This document shows, in pieces, positions 34,564 through 41,935 of a stretch of DNA of 64,000 nucleotides. Numbering within the stretch: the first letter of the stretch is position 1; each line of letters opens with the position of its first letter. The notes under the pieces are model-generated. The model ran no database searches. It saw only the letters and a program-made list of their open reading frames with translations, and had not been told where the DNA came from. The DNA comes from CAVVDY01 sp963815775. Lineage in GTDB: Bacteria; Acidobacteriota; Terriglobia; Terriglobales; Acidobacteriaceae. The stretch lies in NCBI GenBank assembly GCA_963815775.1, contig CAWFIB010000029.1, positions 124,001 through 188,000 of the forward strand. Direction: 5' to 3'. A program made the position numbers and the translations under genes.

Positions 34564-34756
34564 CGTCACCTATCCGATGCGCTACAGCTCAGACGCGTCA
34601 CGGTGCAAGCGTTGGGTAGAGCTGCTCGCTTAGGCGTTTCATTCTAGCTCGCGTGCCATGAGCGCGAACCGCAGACTGGCCGGCAAGTTCTCTTTCCCGG
34701 CGGAGCCTTCGCTTCAGGCGAACAAACTTGAGGTCGACGCGGTCCGGGCTTCTCGT

Positions 34757-34785
34757 TTGCCTCCTCTTCGCCGCGACTCTACAAT
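34757..34785 (+). promoter_or_regulatory. Putative guaB promoter
   Basis: TTGCCT and TACAAT with a 17-base spacer, 31 bases before the guaB start codon. Confidence 0.6.
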
Positions 34786-34815
34786 GAATGCTTATCCCTC
34801 CGCGGATTCACCATC

Positions 34816-36324
34816 ATGATTCATTTTCCTGTCCCTGAGGCGCTTACCTTCGATGACGTGTTGCTGTTGCCTGCCAAGTCCGATGTTGTTCCGGCCATGG
34901 CGGACACCTCGACTCGCCTGACCCGCAACATCAAGATCAACATTCCCCTCATCAGCGCTGCCATGGACACGGTGACCGAATCGCGCATGGCCATCGCCAT
35001 GGCGCAACACGGCGGCCTGGGCATCGTGCATCGCAACCTGACGATCGACCAGCAGGCGCAGGAAGTCGACAAGGTGAAGCGCTCGGAGAGCGGCATGATC
35101 GTCGATCCCGTCACCATGTCGCCGGACGCCAAGATCTCCGACGCCCTCGAGGTCATGCGCCACTACCGTATCTCGGGCGTACCGGTAACGAAAAACAAGA
35201 AGCTGGTTGGCATCCTGACCAATCGCGACCTGCGTTTCGAGACCCGCACCGATATTCCCATCAGCGAAGTGATGACCAAGGAGAACCTGATCACGGTTCC
35301 GGTGGGCACAACCCTGACGGAGGCGGAGGCGATCCTGCACCAGCATCGCGTCGAGAAGCTGCTGGTGGTCGACGACCACTTTCATCTCAAGGGCCTGATC
35401 ACGGTCAAAGACATCCAGAAGCGGCTGAAGTATCCCAACGCGGCCAAAGATACCCAAGGCCGGCTGCGGGTGGGTGCGGCCATCGGGGCTACCGGCGATT
35501 ATCTGGAGCGGGCGCAGGAGATGGTGCGAGCCAAAGCCGACCTGCTGGCTATCGATAGTGCGCACGGGCACTCGACGCGGGTGATCGAGGCTATCCGCGA
35601 GGTCAAGTCGAAGTTCCCTGAGGTCGATCTAATAGCTGGGAATGTTGGCACCTTCGAAGGCGCCTGCGAGATGGCGCGGGCGGGCGCCGATGCCATCAAA
35701 GTTGGTATTGGGCCAGGCTCGATTTGCACAACTCGGGTTGTCACCGGCGCCGGTGTGCCACAGATCACCGCGATTGCCGAAGCGGCGCGTGCTACTCGGG
35801 ACAGCGAGATCCCGGTCATCGCCGATGGGGGCATCAAGTACTCCGGCGACATCACCAAAGCCATCGCGGCGGGGGCAAGCTGTGTGATGGTCGGCTCGCT
35901 GTTTGCCGGGACGGAGGAGAGCCCGGGCGAAACCATTCTGTATCAGGGGCGGTCGTTTAAGGCATATCGCGGCATGGGTTCGCTGGCCGCCATGGCGCAG
36001 GGATCGAGCGAGCGCTATTTCCAGTCGACGGAGAGTGACTCTTCGGTTCCTGTCACGTCAGAAGATGGTGGGGACAGCAATCGGCTGGCAAAACTCGTAC
36101 CTGAAGGTATTGAAGGCCGCGTACCGTATCGGGGCACCGCCGGCATGATCGTCTACCAGTTGGTGGGCGGGCTCAAGAGTGGCATGGGATATGTGGGCTG
36201 TTCCAGCATTTCAGAGCTGCAGCAGAAGGCGCGCTTTGTCCGCATCAGCGGCGCCGGTCTGCGCGAAAGCCACGTACATGACGTTATGATCACGCGCGAG
36301 GCACCCAATTATCGGGTTGAGTAA
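34816..36324 (+). CDS. guaB: Inosine-5'-monophosphate dehydrogenase
   Basis: Oxidises IMP to XMP with NAD+, the committed step of GMP synthesis. 502 residues, the usual bacterial length with an inserted CBS pair at about 95-205 ('MIVDPVTMSPDAKISDALEVM' and 'IPISEVMTKENLITVPVGT'). Catalytic cysteine loop 'GIGPGSICTTR', phosphate loop 'IADGGIKYSGDI', flap residues 'MGSLAAMAQGSSERYFQ' and 'EGIEGRVPYRG' are all present. The start follows directly after the promoter with a short leader. Confidence 0.97.
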   Translation: MIHFPVPEALTFDDVLLLPAKSDVVPAMADTSTRLTRNIKINIPLISAAMDTVTESRMAIAMAQHGGLGIVHRNLTIDQQAQEVDKVKRSESGMIVDPVTMSPDAKISDALEVMRHYRISGVPVTKNKKLVGILTNRDLRFETRTDIPISEVMTKENLITVPVGTTLTEAEAILHQHRVEKLLVVDDHFHLKGLITVKDIQKRLKYPNAAKDTQGRLRVGAAIGATGDYLERAQEMVRAKADLLAIDSAHGHSTRVIEAIREVKSKFPEVDLIAGNVGTFEGACEMARAGADAIKVGIGPGSICTTRVVTGAGVPQITAIAEAARATRDSEIPVIADGGIKYSGDITKAIAAGASCVMVGSLFAGTEESPGETILYQGRSFKAYRGMGSLAAMAQGSSERYFQSTESDSSVPVTSEDGGDSNRLAKLVPEGIEGRVPYRGTAGMIVYQLVGGLKSGMGYVGCSSISELQQKARFVRISGAGLRESHVHDVMITREAPNYRVE

Positions 36325-36360
36325 TCGTCGGTTTTCGCTCTGCGCATTGAGGATCGGTAG

Positions 36361-36915
36361 TTGAGAGCAACTCTGCGAACCATAGCCCGTAATTGGTGGC
36401 CGGTCGCCGTCTGGCTGGGCGTCATACGCGTTGAGTCGACCGGCTACGCCTCTGCGTCGAATACGTACATGCTGCTGTACCGGATCCTGTACTTTTTCTT
36501 TGGCAGGGTCGACGGCCGCCTGATATGGGAACTTGACCATATCCTGCGCAAGAGCGGCCACTTCGTTGGATACGCCGTCCTAAGCGGATTGACCTTCCTG
36601 GCCCTGCGAAACACCCATCGCGATCGCGTTACCAATTTGTCGCAGAAGGCATGGGGAAAATCTTTCAATGACTTCTGGCGGGCGGAATGGGCGCTGATTG
36701 GAATTTTGCTGACGGTCGTGACCGCCTCGATGGATGAGATCCATCAGACCTTCCTTCCCTTTCGCACCGGCCGCTGGCAGGACGTTGTCCTGGATACGAG
36801 TGGGGCGTTCCTGCTGCAACTCATCATCTACCTGGCCTGCCAGGTACGATTCAGCTCCCGCGGCCCGGGAAACTTTCCACCTTCGCGAAAGCTGCCGCTT
36901 GCCGAAAGCGACTAA
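36361..36915 (+). CDS. VanZ-like membrane protein
   Basis: 184 residues with four to five membrane segments. Family landmarks: 'LDHILRKSGHFVGYAVLSGL' (the conserved K-x-x-H segment) and 'SMDEIHQTFLPFRTGRWQDVVLDTSGAFL', the DEhQ...R...D-x-x-x-D block. TTG start at 36361, 36 bases after guaB. VanZ proteins can confer low-level teicoplanin tolerance but most relatives are uncharacterised. Confidence 0.85.
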   Translation: MRATLRTIARNWWPVAVWLGVIRVESTGYASASNTYMLLYRILYFFFGRVDGRLIWELDHILRKSGHFVGYAVLSGLTFLALRNTHRDRVTNLSQKAWGKSFNDFWRAEWALIGILLTVVTASMDEIHQTFLPFRTGRWQDVVLDTSGAFLLQLIIYLACQVRFSSRGPGNFPPSRKLPLAESD

Positions 36916-36947
36916 CACTGCCGACCAATTACCGCTCCGGTAAGAAA

Positions 36948-36969
36948 GGCGCGGATGGCTCCGCGCCTC
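36948..36969. terminator. GC-rich hairpin between convergent genes
   Basis: Near-perfect stem GGCGCGGA / TCCGCGCC between the VanZ-like gene and the outer-membrane gene. No T-run on either strand, so a Rho-assisted or bidirectional role is only inferred. Confidence 0.4.
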
Positions 36970-36998
36970 GATGCCTAGCGCCGTTAATCGCCGTTCGA

Positions 36999-37712
36999 CT
37001 ATTTCGCCAAAATGTTCTTGCCGAAGTTGAACTTCGTTCCTATCGTCACCCGCACACTGCCGCGGCTGCCGTTCAGCAGATCGGAAAAGAAATTGAAGCG
37101 GACATAATCGGCTGCGATGCGAAGTCCGAAGTTGTGGGCCACCTCCCATGTCACTCCGCCGCCGAAGCCATAAAACACGACGGTGTCTGACTTGCTGAGG
37201 CTGGGACCGACAAGGCCGGTGACAACCTTGGTGAGTATGGCCTGGCACTGCAGCTGCGGCTGTTGGCACGCGCCGGGCTGCGCATTGAAGGTCGAGTGCA
37301 AGGCTCCCAGAGCAGGGCGCGCGAAGTAGGTGAACTTCTTCTCTTTTCGATAATTGAATTGCGGTCCGGCCTCGTAGGTGTAGGTAGTCGTGCTGTAGGG
37401 AACGGCCAGCACGAACCCCGGTGGAAGCAAGGGGATAATCGGAGCTAATTTGGCCTGGGCGGAAGACGACAGGTAGCCTGGCAGAATAGAAGAGCTGCCG
37501 GCGTTGTAGCTGAAGTCGCCGCCAACCGTGAGCCAGGTGCGCATATTGACGCCAAAATCGGCATCGAATCCGCGCTGCACCAGATTCAAGGAAGGCGTGC
37601 TCAGGTATGAGAACGCTGTAAACACGCTGTAGCGCGCTATGTAATCCTGCTGTGAGAACGAGGGTAGAGCGCAAAGAGATAGGATAATAAGTAGTAATGC
37701 AGAACGTCGCAT
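36999..37712 (-). CDS. Outer-membrane beta-barrel protein
   Basis: 237 residues. Signal peptide 'MRRSALLLIILSLCALPSFS' followed by alternating beta-strand pattern typical of OmpA-like 8-stranded barrels: 'ARYSVFTAFSYLSTPSL', 'GFDADFGVNMRTWLTVGGDFS', 'GGGVTWEVAHNFGLRIAADYVRFNFF' and the C-terminal strand 'SVRVTIGTKFNFGKNILAK'. A cysteine pair lies in one loop ('GACQQPQLQCQA'). No specific function can be assigned. Confidence 0.82.
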   Translation of the reverse strand: MRRSALLLIILSLCALPSFSQQDYIARYSVFTAFSYLSTPSLNLVQRGFDADFGVNMRTWLTVGGDFSYNAGSSSILPGYLSSSAQAKLAPIIPLLPPGFVLAVPYSTTTYTYEAGPQFNYRKEKKFTYFARPALGALHSTFNAQPGACQQPQLQCQAILTKVVTGLVGPSLSKSDTVVFYGFGGGVTWEVAHNFGLRIAADYVRFNFFSDLLNGSRGSVRVTIGTKFNFGKNILAK

Positions 37713-38027
37713 TGGGCTTCTCCCAGTCAGAGTTTTGGATTCCAGGTTTCTGGACGCCTCCGGGCAATGATCGCTATTAAGAACCTGTTACCTGCTAAAC
37801 TTTCCTGCCCGGGACGTTTTAAGTGTCTACTTTTCTAGTGGTTAACGAACAGCGAATTCGACATTTTGCTCCGTGGGATCTTCCCATTTTGGGAAACGAG
37901 AGCGAGAAGAGCACGCCACCACTCACTCCACCGACGAGTTCTTGACCTTTTCTTGCGTCTCAGGCCGACGCCAGCCGGAAACGGCAAAACAAAAATGCAA
38001 AGTTCCGACAGAATCAACAGCTGTGAA

Positions 38028-38057
38028 TTGACGCGCTCAGGGAAAGCGCGCTATTGT
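38028..38057 (+). promoter_or_regulatory. Putative sigma-70 promoter of a small transcript
   Basis: TTGACG and TATTGT with an 18-base spacer that contains GCGC..GCGC inverted halves. Predicted start of transcription near 38064. Confidence 0.65.
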
Positions 38058-38063
38058 ACCCCT

Positions 38064-38280
38064 ACACTGGAAAGGAGGGTGATCCAAAATATATGAAATC
38101 TGATTGTCATAGTTGTATCCCAAGTGAGGTGGCTGAGGCTTAGGGCTTCCGCTCTAAAACCTCGCAAGACTCATCGTTTCAGGAGTTTGCCGCTGGGGCC
38201 ACGTAGAGTGGACAGCCTCAGGCCAATCCCAACAGCTAACCGGAAGGACCCGCCAGGCGCTCGATCGCGGCGGGTCTTTT
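38064..38280 (+). ncRNA. Putative ~215-nt small transcript with a hyper-complementary SD and structured body
   Basis: Lies between a good promoter and a good terminator, with no larger gene. The 5' part has AAAGGAGGGTGATCC (38071-38085), almost the full complement of the 16S 3' tail. The body folds by eye into a 7-bp closing stem CTGAGGC/GCCTCAG (38133-38139 with 38215-38221) enclosing three hairpins: TTAGGGC-TTCC-GCTCTAA (38140-38157), GCAA.ACTC/GAGTTTGC (38164-38190) and CCAC/GTGG (38199-38211). The outline is tRNA-like but lacks a T-loop. Could be a regulatory RNA, a dual-function RNA or the mRNA of the 16-residue peptide. Confidence 0.5.
38093..38143 (+). CDS. Possible 16-residue peptide
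   Basis: ATG 14 bases after a very strong Shine-Dalgarno, reading 'MKSDCHSCIPSEVAEA' and stopping at a TAG inside the first hairpin of the transcript. Contains a CxxC pair. No relatives recognised. The strength of the ribosome binding site, promoter and terminator are the only support. Confidence 0.4.
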   Translation: MKSDCHSCIPSEVAEA

Positions 38281-38283
38281 CTA
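38247..38283 (+). terminator. Intrinsic terminator of the small transcript
   Basis: Stem GACCCGCC / GGCGGGTC (38247-38254 with 38269-38276) followed by TTTTCTATTT. The T-run exists only on the + strand, showing that it serves the + transcript and not prmC, whose stop codon it overlaps. Confidence 0.85.
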
Positions 38284-39222
38284 TTTGCGTTCGGCCACTA
38301 TCACCCGCGGAATACCCTGCAAATCTGGCACGACCCGCACATCCTGCCAGGCAGTCGGCTGGAACAGTGCGACCACTTGCTCCCGCATGGAGTATCCAAT
38401 CTCCACCGCCAGCCATCCCCCCGGCTTCAATGCCATCTGCGCCTGCTCGACCAGGCGGCTGATGACATCGAGGCCATCTACCCCGGCAAACACGGCATGC
38501 AGTGGCTCGAACTCTCTGACAGATTTCTGCACCTTGTCAGCCTCACGGTAGGCGACATAGGGCGGATTGCTGACGACAAAATCGAGATCGGAAAGGGCCG
38601 GGACGAGAATAGGGGTCTTTCGACTCCGCTCGTCCGCAGAAGGCGGACTCGCTCCGCTCAGGATGACAGAGGGATCAGCAATAGCCTCAAGCACATCACA
38701 ATGCAGAAACTGCACGCGGCTTGCGAGCTGTAAGCGCGCAGCATTTGCCCTGGCGATCTCGAGCGCTTCGGAGGAAATGTCGGTTGCGTAGATTTCGGCT
38801 AATGGCAGTTCGTTTGCCAGCGCCAGCGCAATACATCCCGAGCCGGTTCCGACGTCGGCAATACTCAGCTTAACGGACGAGCGCTGCTTAGCTTCGCGGC
38901 CCAGCTCCAACACAGTCTCCACAACGTGCTCGGTCTCGGGGCGTGGAATGAGAACGGCAGGCGTGACGAGAAAGTCCAAACCCCAGAATTCCTGATGGCC
39001 GGTGATGTACTGCGACGGCATGCCCGTGCTGCGTTGCGCAACGGCTTCGTCGTAACGTGCCTGTTCTTCAGAATTGAGTTCCCGTTCAGGATGGGCGTAG
39101 AGGTAGGCGCGATTGACGCCGAGCACGAACATCAGCAGCGTCTCGCCATTGAGACGGGGAGAGCCGATTTCGGCGGCTTCCAGCCGCTCGACCGCCGCCG
39201 TTAGCGCAGCTTTCAGTTGCAC
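38281..39222 (-). CDS. prmC: Release factor glutamine methyltransferase PrmC
   Basis: Methylates the GGQ glutamine of release factors 1 and 2. N-terminal helical domain ('SPRLNGETLLMFVLG', 'YITGHQEFWGLDFLVTPAVLIPRPETE'), then the SAM-binding motif 'IADVGTGSGCIALALA' and the catalytic 'VVSNPPYV'. I chose GTG 39222 because the family begins at this helix; GTG 39237/39240 are alternatives and none has a clear ribosome binding site. An extra stretch with several Ser/Arg ('SGASPPSADERSRKTPILV') before the NPPY strand looks like an insertion. The deleted IS3-type element ends about 60 bases upstream and may have separated the gene from its original promoter. Confidence 0.9.
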   Translation of the reverse strand: MQLKAALTAAVERLEAAEIGSPRLNGETLLMFVLGVNRAYLYAHPERELNSEEQARYDEAVAQRSTGMPSQYITGHQEFWGLDFLVTPAVLIPRPETEHVVETVLELGREAKQRSSVKLSIADVGTGSGCIALALANELPLAEIYATDISSEALEIARANAARLQLASRVQFLHCDVLEAIADPSVILSGASPPSADERSRKTPILVPALSDLDFVVSNPPYVAYREADKVQKSVREFEPLHAVFAGVDGLDVISRLVEQAQMALKPGGWLAVEIGYSMREQVVALFQPTAWQDVRVVPDLQGIPRVIVAERK

Positions 39223-39223
39223 A

Positions 39224-39268
39224 AAAAACCGTTTCACCACGGAGGCACGGAGAACACCGAGAACAACA
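39224..39268 (-). repeat. Dispersed 'tctccgtg...gtggtgaaa' element, copy 2
   Basis: On the minus strand: GTTCTCGGTGTTCTCCGTG then CCTCCGTGGTGAAA, matching the block at 25928-25964. It overlaps the probable start region of prmC. Confidence 0.55.
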
Positions 39269-39523
39269 AAATAAGAACAATGCGGTGGACCCCTGGGCTG
39301 AGACAATCAGAACAGTGACAAAGTACCGTTCGATGAAGTTGCGTTGACATTGAAGCGGGTGCAGCCCCAGAGTGGCGTCGGCTGGTGAAGCGGACGCGGG
39401 CTCTGCTGGAGAGCAACCCGCCAGGGATAGCCAGCTGGAAACTCATCCATGGTGATGGGCGGGGGCACGGTCGCGAGATCGTGCCCTTATCCCATGGATA
39501 GATTTCCCCATGCCTCAGAAAAC

Positions 39524-39634
39524 TCATGCCGGCACCTCCACGAGCGTCGGCGACGACAGCAGCGACTGCTCGAAGCCAGCCGGCGAGCGGTAATCCAGCG
39601 CGGAGTGCCCGCCAGCCAGCGCCCGCAGCTGGCG
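39524..39634 (-). pseudogene. C-terminal fragment of IS3 OrfB
   Basis: Reads 'GGHSALDYRSPAGFEQSLLS' and a short tail before TGA. 'HSALDYRSP' corresponds to the conserved end of the rve integrase core (H-SALGYRPP). Joined directly to the end of orfA by a deletion. Confidence 0.75.
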
Positions 39635-39916
39635 CTATTCTTCCACACGCTGCAAGGCTCGCTTTAAAAAATCAATCTCCAGCGTCTGCTGCCCGATCTT
39701 GCGCTCCAGCCCCGCCATCCGATCCGCCTCGGCCCGCTTGTGTCCCGAGCCCAGAAAGGCGGTTGTCCCCAATTTCTCCTGTTCGTGATACCAGCGGTAA
39801 AGCTCGCTCGGACCTACCTCCAATTCCCGCGCCAGCCGCGCCACCGCTTCTCCCACTTGCATGCGGCGCACCGCCGATAACTTGAACTCTCGGGTAAACT
39901 TCCGTTTTGATGCCAT
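39635..39916 (-). CDS. IS3-family transposase OrfA
   Basis: 93 residues. HTH_Tnp_1 helix-turn-helix ('KFTREFKLSAVRRMQVGEAVARLARELEVGPSELYRWY', quoted here only by its start and end: 'KFTREFKLSAV' and 'VGPSELYRWY') and a C-terminal leucine-zipper-like helix 'LERKIGQQTLEIDFLKRAL'. Normally fused by frameshifting to OrfB; here OrfB is almost gone, so only DNA binding could remain. Confidence 0.85.
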   Translation of the reverse strand: MASKRKFTREFKLSAVRRMQVGEAVARLARELEVGPSELYRWYHEQEKLGTTAFLGSGHKRAEADRMAGLERKIGQQTLEIDFLKRALQRVEE

Positions 39917-40176
39917 GCCAGTCCCCTTTCGCTGAATTTTATGGGTGTTCTGGTTGTCTCAAAATTGGGGTCCACTCCACCTGTAGGCTATTCATGCCAT
40001 CTCCGTGGTTTGCGTTCGTGTCCAGGGTCGTTCTATATGGATGATCCCTTCTCTCTCTCAGGTGCGGACCGCCGCGTCGAGCTCGGAGGGCGTGTGATGA
40101 CAGCCCAGCATGCAGCCGCAGGCGGAGTGCTGGGTAACATCGTTGAATCGGGGTGCGAGTGCCCCGGGTGCGGCCA

Positions 40177-40270
40177 TTTTGGCTTTTGGCTTTTGGCTTT
40201 TGGCTTTTGGCTTTTGGCCTTGCGCTCTCGGCAATTGCCCATCGCTCGCTGCTCGCCGCTCGTGGCTCTT
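40177..40270. repeat. Heptamer arrays: (TTTTGGC)6 followed by (CGCTCGC)n
   Basis: Six perfect copies of TTTTGGC at 40177-40218, then, after a short spacer, degenerate units cgctcgc, tgctcgc, cgctcgt, ggctctt at 40243-40270. Sits in the gene-free stretch 39980-41028. Confidence 0.9.
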
Positions 40271-40383
40271 TCGTTTGTCATCACCAGCGCCATCCGTTGG
40301 CGCGAGGGATCTGCTCCCGCCGCAAGCCACCAGCCAGCTAGATTCCAGACCGGCATTCTGAGTAGTCAATACACCCGAGGGTG

Positions 40384-40422
40384 CCCCGTCCAACCGTCGG
40401 TTGGTTGGGCGGGGATCTTTTC
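40384..40422 (+). terminator. Orphan terminator-like hairpin
   Basis: CCCC..CCAACC-GTC-GGTTGG..GGGG followed by ATCTTTTCTC. It ends no recognised gene. Confidence 0.5.
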
Positions 40423-40622
40423 TCACTCTCATTGACCGATCGACGACCAGCGTCAACCTTTACTTCTGTAGCATTTTCAGATTTGGTGTAGCCAGGGTAG
40501 AGCGTGCCCTCAGGCTGGCGTCAAGAGGGGTTCCTAAGAACTTCGCGGGCTGCGGCGGTCATAACAATGACCGCCGCAGCCCCAAAACCTAATCGTCGCC
40601 CGCAACGCGGCGCTGCGGCGCC

Positions 40623-40775
40623 TGGTACGAAACTCGTGCCGTCCGCTGAAGCGGACTCGTGATTTCCCACTTACGCCCTCCCAGCAATAAATTGCTGGGC
40701 TTAGATATGCTGTCCCTGCGCGGGAGGGACGCGTGGTTTGTCCCACTATAGTCGCTCAACCATGAGTTTCGTAAC
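40623..40775 (+). mobile_element. MITE-like repeat, complete copy B
   Basis: About 153 bases with inverted ends GGTACGAAACTCGTG and CATGAGTTTCGTAAC. Internal hairpins: GTCCGC-TGAA-GCGGAC and CCCAGCAAT-AA-ATTGCTGGG. No coding capacity. Related copies at 31711-31806 and 29313-29395. Confidence 0.75.
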
Positions 40776-41006
40776 AGCCTTTGAAGCGACGCTTTACCCA
40801 GGCCGAGGAGCCAAATAGCGCTATACCAAAGATTCTAAAGGACCGGCACTGAACAAAAATAGCGAGGTCGGAATGTGGCCACCCTGTGTACCCGAAAATC
40901 CCCACGCAAGCCAAACGAAGGCTTGCGTGGACGCCCGCGGAGCTGCAAATCCCTCGACTCCGCTGCGCTCCGCTCGGGATGACAGGCTTGGATTGGGCCC
41001 CATCCT

Positions 41007-41036
41007 CTATTAGCTCACGGCTATTAGCTCATGGCG
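41007..41036. repeat. Short heptamer array at the 3' end of an exported-protein gene
   Basis: Units tattagc, tcacggc, tattagc, tcatggc. The stop codon of the minus-strand gene at 41029 lies inside it. Confidence 0.65.
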
Positions 41037-41703
41037 TGGGCGTGCAGTTATCGTCGTGAATAAGTTCGTTGTACCAGTTGATTTCCCAAGTCTTACCGTT
41101 ATCGGTAGAGAAGGCCTGCTGCCAGGTTGCTGCGACCGGTTGACCTTTGGGATTCATGGCCTTTTGCCAGTGGGCCGTAAGCTGCGAAGGTTTGGGATTG
41201 AGTGTCCAGATGAAGCGTACGAGGACGGGTTTGCCATTGAAGGTATCGGGCCCATCGAAGATGCCTACGTTTCCGTCAAACTTACCGACTACGGGCGGCT
41301 GAATGACGCCTGCAGAGAAGGTATTGTCGACCCAGTAGATACGCCAGAGACCGCTCTTGGGATCGTAGGTGCGGACCGTCACTCCGACGAAATCCTTCCA
41401 ATAGCTGGCCCGGAAGTAATCAATATCGCCGATGCCTCCAGGCAGAGGATGACCGTCATCACAGCTCACGAAATCGGCCCACTCATGCGACCCGGCGAGG
41501 CGCTTGGTGAGACGGTGGTTGGGCATTCTCCAATTGCTGTAAAGGAAGTCGAAGTCGTGAGAGCCGTCTCTCACGGCGGCTGGTTGGGCCGATGATTTTC
41601 CAGCGGCAGCATCGGTTTGCGCCGATAAGCTAAGGGCTGAAGCGAGTAGACCGAGCAAGGAGCAGAGGCAGGCGTGGCGGATGCGAGTCATAGGTAGCAT
41701 CAT
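41029..41703 (-). CDS. Exported protein of unknown function
   Basis: 224 residues. Signal peptide near 'ACLCSLLGLLASALSLSAQ', then a domain resembling DUF1579-type lipocalin folds: 'SHDFDFLYSNWRMPNHRL', 'DYFRASYWKDFVGVTVRTYDP', 'GLWRIYWVDN' and 'STDNGKTWEINWYNEL'. No catalytic residues. Several ATGs occur at the start (41703, 41700, 41691) and none has a clear ribosome binding site. Its end runs into a heptamer array. Confidence 0.75.
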   Translation of the reverse strand: MMLPMTRIRHACLCSLLGLLASALSLSAQTDAAAGKSSAQPAAVRDGSHDFDFLYSNWRMPNHRLTKRLAGSHEWADFVSCDDGHPLPGGIGDIDYFRASYWKDFVGVTVRTYDPKSGLWRIYWVDNTFSAGVIQPPVVGKFDGNVGIFDGPDTFNGKPVLVRFIWTLNPKPSQLTAHWQKAMNPKGQPVAATWQQAFSTDNGKTWEINWYNELIHDDNCTPTP

Positions 41704-41784
41704 AGCTGCCGCATTTCTCAGCGTAGCGGAAATGTGGCAAAACGACGGCCAAGCGGGACAGTTGGCACCTGACGTTTAGCGAAA

Positions 41785-41814
41785 GCAATTAGCAATTAGC
41801 AATTAGCAGTTAGT
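41785..41814. repeat. Heptamer array (AGCAATT)n
   Basis: Four units: gcaatta repeated three times then gcagtta, in the gap between two minus-strand genes. Confidence 0.85.
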
Positions 41815-41861
41815 GAAACCCAAAAGCGAGGAGGCGAGAGGGTCCCACTCGACATACGAAA

Positions 41862-41905
41862 ACCCCCACCCTTTTCCAAACCCAGGAAAAGGATGGGGTC
41901 ACCCG
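41862..41905. repeat. CCCACCC...GGATGGGG hairpin repeat, copy 2
   Basis: Stem CCCCACCCTTTTCC / GGAAAAGGATGGGG with a loop of about 6 bases, followed by TCACCC. Lies 30 bases downstream of the carboxymuconolactone decarboxylase-like stop and could end its transcription. Confidence 0.7.
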
Positions 41906-41935
41906 CGTGACAGTCGCCCGGACCACTCGCCCCAC

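Larger units (their letters stand above)
39281..39979 (-). mobile_element. Internally deleted IS3-family element
   Basis: Bounded by matching inverted ends: minus-strand start TGGAGTGGACCCC..TGAGACAACCAGAACA at 39979 and plus-strand TGCGGTGGACCCC..TGAGACAATCAGAACA at 39281. Inside are an intact orfA and only the last ~35 codons of orfB; about two thirds of a typical IS3 element is missing. No clear target duplication is seen. It cannot transpose by itself. Confidence 0.85.

Noticed and set aside
38071..38085. Possible fragment antisense to the 3' end of 16S rRNA
   Set aside because: Only the anti-SD complement is present; no further rRNA-like sequence follows, so a strong ribosome binding site is simpler.
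38133..38224. tRNA-like outline (7-bp closing stem, three hairpins, GCCA after the stem)
   Set aside because: No T-loop (TTCRA), no D-loop GG, and the anticodon-arm loop is 10 bases. The resemblance is geometric only.
40033..40456. Minus-strand open frames of about 107 and 132 codons
   Set aside because: Their 'KSQKPKAKSQKPK' stretches are just the translated TTTTGGC heptamer array.
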